A stretch of 9,860 bases of DNA from Treponema sp. (lineage in GTDB: Bacteria > Spirochaetota > Spirochaetia > Treponematales > Breznakiellaceae). Every line of letters starts with the position of its first letter. Positions within the stretch are counted from its first letter, which is position 1. The position numbers and the translations under genes were made by a program. The notes beneath the pieces are model-generated. The model was given only the letters and a program-made list of their open reading frames with translations. It was not told where the DNA came from and made no database searches. Positions 1 through 5,672 of the stretch are shown here, piece after piece. The stretch covers positions 1 to 9,860 of the forward strand of contig WQWD01000067.1 of NCBI GenBank assembly GCA_009785545.1, written 5' to 3'.

Positions 1-516
1 AAGAATTTCGATGTTGAAAAAAAGCAAATCCATAAAGGAAACAAGAGGGACTGCAAATTGAAACGGATTATTAAAGCTATCCGTTTCGCCGCCGGAAAAA
101 TTATCGGCAGGAAACAATAACGCCAACGCACCGTCGGCAACAAGAGAGCAAAATTCGCTTCCGTCAAAAATTAAAATATCGGGAAAAGCCGGAAGCGAAG
201 AGCTTCCACGATTGGAAGGTGATGAAGCTCTGTCAAATAATTGTATAGTTGTATCAGGATTTTTTTTGTTAAATTCCTGCAATAAATTGGAGATAATCTC
301 TCTGTCGAACAATTCTTCATTGTGCATGGACAGGTATAAGTACACCTGACTTGCCTCAGGTTCTGCCCTTGAGACCCGATTAAAATAAAACGAGCCGGCA
401 ATCAGTGCCAAAACAGCCACAAAAATAAATGTGTCCATTTGTCCGATTTGAAGTATCGACTTTTTTAACCTGTTCAAGGTATTATTAACTATGTTCGCAA
501 TTTTCAAAAGGTTCAT
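1..516 (-). CDS. ABC-type extracellular solute-binding protein (N-terminal part, cut by the window edge)
   Basis: The minus-strand frame is open from an ATG at 516 to base 1 (172 codons), so the C-terminus lies outside the window. A hydrophobic segment (IFVAVLALIAG) follows a Lys/Arg-bearing N-terminus and fits an uncleaved signal anchor or signal peptide. I see no lipobox Cys, although many spirochaetal binding proteins are lipoproteins. The rest looks like family 1 solute-binding proteins: ELFDREIISNLLQEFNKKNP (helix after the first strand), then PDILIFDGSEF, LVADGALALLFP and FAVPLVSFMDLLFFN. Its expected role is to capture a sugar, oligosaccharide or peptide outside the inner membrane for an ABC importer; the substrate cannot be told. 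ATG 516 has GGAG at 526-529 with 9-nt spacing and an in-frame TAA directly upstream, so it is the most upstream start. ATG 438, just before the hydrophobic segment, is the alternative. Start 516 overlaps the divergent gene by 26 nt. Confidence 0.8.
   Translation of the reverse strand, partial: MNLLKIANIVNNTLNRLKKSILQIGQMDTFIFVAVLALIAGSFYFNRVSRAEPEASQVYLYLSMHNEELFDREIISNLLQEFNKKNPDTTIQLFDRASSPSNRGSSSLPAFPDILIFDGSEFCSLVADGALALLFPADNFSGGETDSFNNPFQFAVPLVSFMDLLFFNIEIL
480..485 (+). promoter_or_regulatory. Possible -10 box close to the TPR gene start
   Basis: TATTAT matches five of six consensus positions and ends 5 nt before ATG 491. TCGACT at 456-461, with an 18-bp spacer, is a four-of-six -35 candidate. 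If used, transcription would begin at about the start codon, giving a leaderless mRNA. Such boxes are common by chance in AT-rich DNA. Confidence 0.25.
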
Positions 517-2002
517 TTATACAGTCTCCAATAAAGTATGGCCGGTACATTCGGGGTATATGCAAAATATAAACGCCCCCGAAAAAAGAGTTTCTTTTGA
601 CTTCTCTCGCCTAAAAAAACCTCCTTTTGACATTAAACCAGATTCTTCGTTTAATGCCAATCTGTCAAACGGTTCATTTCAAATCGCTTTAAAAAAATCA
701 AATTGTATCGCATGGGTTGACATCCCCAAAATCGAATATCACGATCATGTCATAGACGCTAAAATACGATTGGACAGCTTGGGCGGTTATACTGCGGCAG
801 GAATCGCTTTTCATATACTGGACAGCTCCATTTACGGCGGCAGTGTTTATGACAGTGATATTTACGTTGATGATGAAACTTTACACAATGTTCCCATTCC
901 AAACGAGCTTTCATATTACCTTGCGCTTGTCTCAAATAAGGGATATTTTCGTTTAGACGCAGTAGAAAATAACAAACCTCGTACTGTTCTTGCATGGACG
1001 GAAATTCCAACTCCCATTCATTCAGAGCCTGACAATAATAATTTTAACCTGAAAATTATTACACACGGAACTAATCATATTTTTTTGGTTAACAATAATT
1101 GGATCGGAGAAATCAACGACAGCTCCATTGAATTTGGCAGACTGGGTTTTGCCGCCGCTTCTTATTCAGAAAACGAAGAAAAACAAACAGAAGACTGTGG
1201 AATTGTTTGTAAAGCGTATCTTGATTATATCTCGATTGAAACAAGGCCAAAAAAAATAGAAGAAGAATGGAAAATATGGACTGACGATTTTAATATCAAT
1301 GCCGAAAGAAGACTGAGGTTAGCCGAAACCTATGCTGTTATGAATGAGCCCTCAAAAGCATTAGAACAAATCAACAGGGCATGGAAGCGAAGGGATGTTG
1401 CGGTTCACAGTATCGCTGCAACATTTACAGAAGTCAGAACAAAAAAGGAACTTCTTCTTGCGGCAAGAATGTATTTTAATCTTGGGCAATTCGACAAAGC
1501 GGAAATGTTCGTAGATCAAATTATAGAACAAGAACCAAACATCACAAAACATCTTTGCTCCGAAAAAAAATTAGCTTACACCGAAAAACTAAGAATACTA
1601 AACGAAGCAAACAGGTTTGATGAACTAAAACAATTTATTTTAAAGAACTCTTCCAAAATACCCAAAGACATTCACCTTTACACATTAACTGCCCGCTGTT
1701 ACTGGGAGTTAAACGAGTACAACGAATCGGCTCTTGCATGGGAAAAAGCCTTTAAAACAAACCGCAAAAACGGCGTGTATGCAGTTAACGCGGCAAGCGC
1801 CCACGAGCTGGCAGGCAGTAAAAAAGAAGCATTAAAACTTTATATTGAATCTGCCGAAATTTTTCTGGATCAAAACAATGCCGCTGAACTCACAGCATTA
1901 CTGCCCAAATTGATCAACTTGGGCGGCAGAAATAAAAATGCCCGCACTCTGGCGGCAAAGATAACAGAAACCTACGCCGTATCCGGCGTACCCTCGAGGT
2001 AA
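491..2002 (+). CDS. Lectin/laminin-G-like beta-sandwich plus TPR-repeat protein
   Basis: This 503-residue protein has two parts. Residues about 30-255 resemble a concanavalin-A/laminin-G-type sandwich of the kind seen in carbohydrate-binding or DUF1080-like proteins: alternating beta strands, AKIRLDSLGGYTAAGIAFHI (90-109), a Tyr/Asp-rich edge, an FNLKIITHG strand, and GRLGFAAAS near its end. Residues about 270-480 contain at least four TPR-like helical hairpins (near 274-301, 321-350, 395-426 and 429-459; for example ARMYFNLGQFDKAEMFVDQI), which normally mediate protein-protein contacts. No cleavable signal peptide or lipobox is evident, so it looks cytoplasmic or peripherally attached. No ATG, GTG or TTG lies in frame between the upstream stop (TGA 449-451) and 491, so 491 is the earliest standard start. 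Its only Shine-Dalgarno candidate is AAGG at 476-479, rather far at 11 nt. It heads a four-gene run. The domain architecture is inferred by eye; the function is unknown. Confidence 0.8.
   Translation: MFAIFKRFIYTVSNKVWPVHSGYMQNINAPEKRVSFDFSRLKKPPFDIKPDSSFNANLSNGSFQIALKKSNCIAWVDIPKIEYHDHVIDAKIRLDSLGGYTAAGIAFHILDSSIYGGSVYDSDIYVDDETLHNVPIPNELSYYLALVSNKGYFRLDAVENNKPRTVLAWTEIPTPIHSEPDNNNFNLKIITHGTNHIFLVNNNWIGEINDSSIEFGRLGFAAASYSENEEKQTEDCGIVCKAYLDYISIETRPKKIEEEWKIWTDDFNINAERRLRLAETYAVMNEPSKALEQINRAWKRRDVAVHSIAATFTEVRTKKELLLAARMYFNLGQFDKAEMFVDQIIEQEPNITKHLCSEKKLAYTEKLRILNEANRFDELKQFILKNSSKIPKDIHLYTLTARCYWELNEYNESALAWEKAFKTNRKNGVYAVNAASAHELAGSKKEALKLYIESAEIFLDQNNAAELTALLPKLINLGGRNKNARTLAAKITETYAVSGVPSR
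526..529 (-). promoter_or_regulatory. Shine-Dalgarno sequence for the solute-binding protein start at 516
   Basis: GGAG reads on the minus strand and lies 9 nt from ATG 516. It is the main reason to prefer 516 over ATG 438, which has only a weak GGA 4 nt upstream. The site lies inside the first codons of the divergent gene. Confidence 0.5.
1973..1999. other. Hairpin plus palindrome at the junction of the TPR and FAD-synthetase-like genes
   Basis: TACGCCG (1973-1979), loop TATC, CGGCGTA (1984-1990) forms a perfect 7-bp GC-rich stem with a 4-nt loop inside the last codons of the TPR gene. One base further on, CCTCGAGG (1992-1999) is a perfect 8-bp palindrome whose right half contains the GAGG that serves as ribosome-binding site for the next gene. 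No T-run follows, so it is not a standard terminator. In mRNA the structure could affect translation of the downstream gene. Confidence 0.45.
1996..2000 (+). promoter_or_regulatory. Shine-Dalgarno sequence of the FAD-synthetase-like gene
   Basis: GAGGT lies 10 nt before ATG 2011 and overlaps the end of the TPR gene (TAA at 2000-2002). It supports the 2011 start and suggests coupling with the upstream gene. It is partly contained in an 8-bp palindrome. Confidence 0.5.
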
Positions 2003-2010
2003 CACACATT

Positions 2011-2541
2011 ATGAAAAATCGGTTGCTGCCAAAAACGGCAATGACTGTCGGCATTTTTGACGGGGTACATAGAGGTCATCAGGCATTGATTGAGCGGATT
2101 CTTTCATGTAATTATATTTCAGTTGTTGTCACTTTTCGGCAAAATCATAAAACAGAGAACAATAAACTAAAAAATATTTTAACTTTCCGCCAAAGATTAA
2201 AGAAATTAAAGAGTTTAGGTGTGCAAAAAATAGTTGTTCTCGATTTTACCGAAGAATTACGGCAAATGGATGGAATTGCGTTTTTGGAGTTTTTATTGAA
2301 ACAATACAATATAGGTTTTTTTGCCATAGGAAGCGATTTTCGCTGCGGTTATCAATTAAGTACCAATGCTCAGGCAATTCAGGAATTTTTCGCCTCTCGT
2401 AACATTCCCGTCGAAATCGTGCCGCCGATCATGGAAGGCGATCTGCCAATCAGCTCAAGCCGTATCCGCTCAGCCATTGCCGAAGGTGATACGATTTCAG
2501 CAGAAAAGATGTTGGGCAAAATAGGTCAAAATATACTATAA
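2011..2541 (+). CDS. Short FAD synthetase family protein (FMN adenylyltransferase domain only)
   Basis: This 176-residue protein matches the N-terminal nucleotidyltransferase half of bifunctional RibF, which transfers AMP from ATP to FMN to make FAD in the cytoplasm. Visible hallmarks are VGIFDGVHRGHQ (13-24) with the HxGH-type nucleotide-binding motif (H20, H23), VVVTF (38-42), IGSDFRCG (106-113, usually GxDFRFG), and ISSSRIRSAI (147-156), the counterpart of the ISSTxIR phosphate-binding motif. Bifunctional RibF is about 310 residues. Here the chain stops about where the first domain ends, and the C-terminal riboflavin kinase domain is absent: the next gene starts 9 nt later and no kinase sequence follows in any frame. 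The N-terminus is also several residues shorter than usual. A second RibF or a separate kinase must supply FMN if this enzyme works in FAD synthesis. Another nucleotidyl transfer role is possible. The spacing of 8 nt after the TPR gene points to co-transcription. Confidence 0.82.
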   Translation: MKNRLLPKTAMTVGIFDGVHRGHQALIERILSCNYISVVVTFRQNHKTENNKLKNILTFRQRLKKLKSLGVQKIVVLDFTEELRQMDGIAFLEFLLKQYNIGFFAIGSDFRCGYQLSTNAQAIQEFFASRNIPVEIVPPIMEGDLPISSSRIRSAIAEGDTISAEKMLGKIGQNIL

Positions 2542-2542
2542 T
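2537..2542 (+). promoter_or_regulatory. Possible internal -10 box before the DUF2804 gene
   Basis: A perfect TATAAT ends 8 nt before ATG 2551. The best -35 is weak (TGGGCA 2513-2518, 18-bp spacer). The DUF2804 start has no Shine-Dalgarno sequence within reach (nearest AGG at 2523-2525), so a transcript starting here would be nearly leaderless. It overlaps the stop codon region of the upstream gene. Confidence 0.3.
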
Positions 2543-2550
2543 ATAAATAT

Positions 2551-3597
2551 ATGTATACAAGGGAAATACTGCCTCCAACCGCCTCGCCCATAATAGATGG
2601 AAAACCTGTAACAGGAACATGGAACAAAGCGTTTGATAAAGTAGATTTATTGGAAATAAAAAAACCGTTTAGAAATGTGTTCTCAAAAAGTTTTATAAAT
2701 TACAGGATAAAAGAATGGCAAAGTTTCAGCATGAATAACGAATCATTTTTGCTGGAAACGCTTTTTTTTAATGTCAAACATCATCGGGCGGTTCAGGTGA
2801 TGTATTTCGACAAAGAAAACAAGAAAAAACATATTTTTAGGAGGGTTGCACCCAGTACGGGCTGGCGTTTTCCGAATAACCTTTCAGATTCTTTTATAGA
2901 AAGCCATTTATCGAATCTTTTCATCCGTGTTCATAACCGACTGGATTCTGATATTGTTACACTTGGCGTAAATATTGAAGCAACTCGAAAACAGCCATCT
3001 TTGACTTTTCATCTTACATACAATCTAAACAATGCTGATGTTACTCCGATTGTGGTTTCTTTAGGTTTTTCCGATCAGCGAATAATGTACGCTTACAAAG
3101 CGTTAGCTCCCGTTTGGGGAGATTTTATTCTCGATGGAAACCACATCAAGTTGAAGCAGGAAAATTGTTCAGGTATTTTTTGTGATTATAAGGGACTTTT
3201 TCCGTATCAAATGCACGGAACAATGGGCAGTGCAATGGGCTTTGATGACGGGAGACGTTTTGGGTTTCATATTGCCGAAAATCAAGCTAAAGAGATAAAC
3301 AAAAACAACGAAAACGCATTATGGATAAACGGAAAACTGACACCATTGCCGCCGGTGCTTGTAACAATGCCGTACGGAGTTGAATCAACATGGGTTATTC
3401 AGGATGTCGAAGGCATGGTCGATTTAACTTTTACACCGCTCGAACAAAACAGATATGTAAATAATTTGTTTTTTTCAAAAATAGATTATCATTTCCCCAT
3501 AGGAGTTTATAATGGGGTGTTGACTTCTTCATCAGAAGAAAAAATTATAATAAAAAATCTTATAGGAGTAGGAAAAAAACTTTTTTTACGAGTGTGA
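2551..3597 (+). CDS. DUF2804 family protein
   Basis: This 348-residue protein, which I recognise as DUF2804-like from its overall pattern, begins MYTREILPPTASPIIDGKPV. It continues with IKEWQSF (53-59), YAYKALAPVWGDF (180-192), the strongly patterned GFDDGRRFGFHIAENQ (230-245), NENALWINGKLTPLPPV (253-269), and VIQDVEGMVDLTFTP (282-296). It looks like a mostly beta protein with no signal peptide and no membrane segment, so it is probably cytoplasmic. No biochemical role is established for the family that I know of; some relation to lipid or carotenoid-binding beta-barrel folds is only a guess. It starts 9 nt after the FAD-synthetase-like gene. Its TGA stop overlaps the GTG of the next gene (GTGA, 3594-3597), a sign of translational coupling. 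The start has no visible Shine-Dalgarno sequence, although its N-terminal motif argues that it is correct. Confidence 0.78.
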   Translation: MYTREILPPTASPIIDGKPVTGTWNKAFDKVDLLEIKKPFRNVFSKSFINYRIKEWQSFSMNNESFLLETLFFNVKHHRAVQVMYFDKENKKKHIFRRVAPSTGWRFPNNLSDSFIESHLSNLFIRVHNRLDSDIVTLGVNIEATRKQPSLTFHLTYNLNNADVTPIVVSLGFSDQRIMYAYKALAPVWGDFILDGNHIKLKQENCSGIFCDYKGLFPYQMHGTMGSAMGFDDGRRFGFHIAENQAKEINKNNENALWINGKLTPLPPVLVTMPYGVESTWVIQDVEGMVDLTFTPLEQNRYVNNLFFSKIDYHFPIGVYNGVLTSSSEEKIIIKNLIGVGKKLFLRV

Positions 3598-5666
3598 TTA
3601 TGGCAAGGAAAAACGCGATTTATGCACCCGGTGAACTTAACCGGGTTCGGGAAAGATTAGGAGTTAAAGACGAAGCCGAAGCAAAACGGATGGCAGGACT
3701 TCTTGGCGGCGAAATAGGCACAGAACGAGGGTCGGATATTGATTCACCTAAAAGCGGCGGAAAACCAATCAGGCGTGAAGTCGTAGATGTTGTAGTCGGA
3801 AGAAATGAAAAACTTCGCAGAATAGAGCTTCCTTTGGAAAGCGATACAGGCGGCTTTTTCAAACCTAAACAAACAGGGCCGTTTCCGGGCGACGATCCTT
3901 CTTTGCCGGTAAGACTTAGATATTCGGAAAGAGTAAAAATAGATCAATACGCAGGACAAGTTATTTTTGATATAAAAAGCCAAATACAGGTTTTTTCTTC
4001 GGTTATATCAGTTTTTAAAGAACCTGCAGATTATGTAAATCACCGTTTTGTAATCACACGCATGAACGAATATTACAACAAAATTGAACAACTTGTAACT
4101 TTGTCAAGAACACTTTTCCCAAAAAAAATTTTAAAGCGAAACAATCAGCTAAAAAGAGTTTCTCCGTTTGTTTATAAAGTTTTAGATACAATCCGCAGTT
4201 GGGATATTGAAGCCCTTGCAAACGCTCTTGCCGAATTACAATCACGTCCGCGTTCTGTAAAAGTTAAGGATTTTTCGGAAGTTCTGCGCTTGATTTACAA
4301 ACCGTTATTTATCCTCGAAAACCTTAATACAGAAAACATAAAATCTGCCTTTAAACTAATTTACAAAATACTTTACCTTGAAAGCCCAATCGAAGCAAAA
4401 AACAAATATCAGATTGTTATACGCAATATAATTGCGTGTTTTTCCGATATTAGACGGACAGTGCATTTTGGCTTATACCCATTGTTAATGAAACTATATT
4501 CCGATCGTTTTATTGTTTATGAACGCTTTTTCATCGAAAGACGCAGGCGTTTTTTGGCATTCCTGAATGTTACAGAAGCAGAACAGCTAAATGCCAGTGA
4601 TTTAACCCCAAAACAAATTGAAACTCTTGATATGAATGTACTTCGTCAAGGCAGCTCTGAGGATGAGATAATCGAAGATGACAAGGAAGAAGACCCGAAT
4701 GATCCGGCAGTAATCGAAAGAAAAATTAAACAGGAGGCTCGCAGAGCGCAGGAAAAAATTCTCGACCAAAGCCTGACAGCTATGGAAAGCCTTTTTCCAA
4801 AAGCAGGATGGAAAGATTTAAAAGATTTCCCCGATCTTTATCCATATTTTGCAAATGTATACAACATGAAACACGGTTATGAATTAATTGCCAGAACCGA
4901 CCCAATTCAGCAAATATCTGTTTTGTTTAACATCTTAGACGATCTTTTTATCGCTTTGCGTTATGTGAAATTTACAAACATCATTGGAACGGATGGGAAA
5001 ACTATCAGCCTCGACTCCGAACTTATAGTAATTCTAAACAAATGGCGGGAATTAAAAGATGACAGCTTTTCAAAACATTATCTCCCTCGCTTGTCGGATT
5101 ATTGCCGTGCGCTGGAAAATGCAAGAGACGCTAAAACATCGCCTTATGTAAAAAAAGTCCAAAACGAACTAAACTGGCTCAAGCGTCTTTACTTTTTGCC
5201 GTACTATAGATTTGAATCATTAGGCTCTCCGCCGTTTCCAAAAAAAGATATTGTTCCAATTTACAGCGAGATAAGAAAATTGCGGAATTATTTGACAGGG
5301 ATAGCAAAAAATATCGAAAACTCTTTACGCTTGGGAGGAGCGGCTTCGAAAACCCCGTGTGCAGGAATGAACAATCCGTGGGAAGAATACAATTTTCAAG
5401 TTCCAAACCCGGTATCAAAAAGGCTTGACTTAATGCTGCCGCCGGAAAGAAGAATAAACGCTACATTGATTTTCTTTTCTTTATCGGTAATTACAATACT
5501 GGATCATATCGTAAATAACGAAAATAGCTGGGCTTACGACCGTACAGGGCCGCTTTTCAGAAGTGAAAAAGACGCAGGTATTGTGCCATTGTTCGGTACA
5601 AGCGAAAGAGTTGACGCAGATCAAATATTTAAAGACACTTTAAAGAAAATGCAAAACGCAAACTAA
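3594..5666 (+). CDS. Large treponeme-type cytoplasmic protein of unknown function
   Basis: I do not recognise a functional family for this 690-residue protein, though the N-terminal pattern APGELNRVRERLG...EAKRMAGLLGGEIG (11-41) looks like one shared among treponemal proteins. It is mainly alpha-helical, rich in Lys, Arg and aromatic residues, and lacks a signal peptide. One hydrophobic stretch (TLIFFSLSVITILDHIV, about 624-640) is more likely a buried helix than a membrane span. A highly acidic linker (SSEDEIIEDDKEEDPND, 354-370) separates two helical halves. A distinctive C-terminal block NPWEEYNFQVPNPVSKRLD (594-612) precedes the hydrophobic helix. Translation could start at GTG 3594, which overlaps the previous stop, or at ATG 3600. 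The latter leaves MARKNAIYAPGEL at the N-terminus and may be the true start. No good Shine-Dalgarno sequence is present at normal spacing, so reinitiation after the upstream gene is likely. It ends 6 nt from the convergent peptidase gene. Confidence 0.8.
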   Translation: MIMARKNAIYAPGELNRVRERLGVKDEAEAKRMAGLLGGEIGTERGSDIDSPKSGGKPIRREVVDVVVGRNEKLRRIELPLESDTGGFFKPKQTGPFPGDDPSLPVRLRYSERVKIDQYAGQVIFDIKSQIQVFSSVISVFKEPADYVNHRFVITRMNEYYNKIEQLVTLSRTLFPKKILKRNNQLKRVSPFVYKVLDTIRSWDIEALANALAELQSRPRSVKVKDFSEVLRLIYKPLFILENLNTENIKSAFKLIYKILYLESPIEAKNKYQIVIRNIIACFSDIRRTVHFGLYPLLMKLYSDRFIVYERFFIERRRRFLAFLNVTEAEQLNASDLTPKQIETLDMNVLRQGSSEDEIIEDDKEEDPNDPAVIERKIKQEARRAQEKILDQSLTAMESLFPKAGWKDLKDFPDLYPYFANVYNMKHGYELIARTDPIQQISVLFNILDDLFIALRYVKFTNIIGTDGKTISLDSELIVILNKWRELKDDSFSKHYLPRLSDYCRALENARDAKTSPYVKKVQNELNWLKRLYFLPYYRFESLGSPPFPKKDIVPIYSEIRKLRNYLTGIAKNIENSLRLGGAASKTPCAGMNNPWEEYNFQVPNPVSKRLDLMLPPERRINATLIFFSLSVITILDHIVNNENSWAYDRTGPLFRSEKDAGIVPLFGTSERVDADQIFKDTLKKMQNAN

Positions 5667-5672
5667 AAAGTT

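Noticed and set aside
171..401. Minus-strand reading frame of 76 codons
   Set aside because: It lies in another frame over the solute-binding protein frame, which is open to the window edge and has clear family features.
1984..1992. CGGCGTACC shared with the tandem repeat at 7644-7652 as evidence of a dispersed repeat family
   Set aside because: A 9-base match is expected many times by chance in a window this size, and the flanks do not match.
2003..2010. FMN riboswitch controlling the FAD-synthetase-like gene
   Set aside because: There are only 8 nt between the genes; no room for an FMN aptamer and no conserved aptamer sequence is visible upstream.
2762..2769. Eight-T tract in the DUF2804 gene (also 260-267 and 7215-7222) as phase-variable homopolymers
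   Set aside because: Such tracts are scattered in Lys- and Phe-rich genes of AT-rich genomes, all genes are intact, and the gene types are not typical phase-variable surface factors, though the one at 260-267 is in an exported protein.
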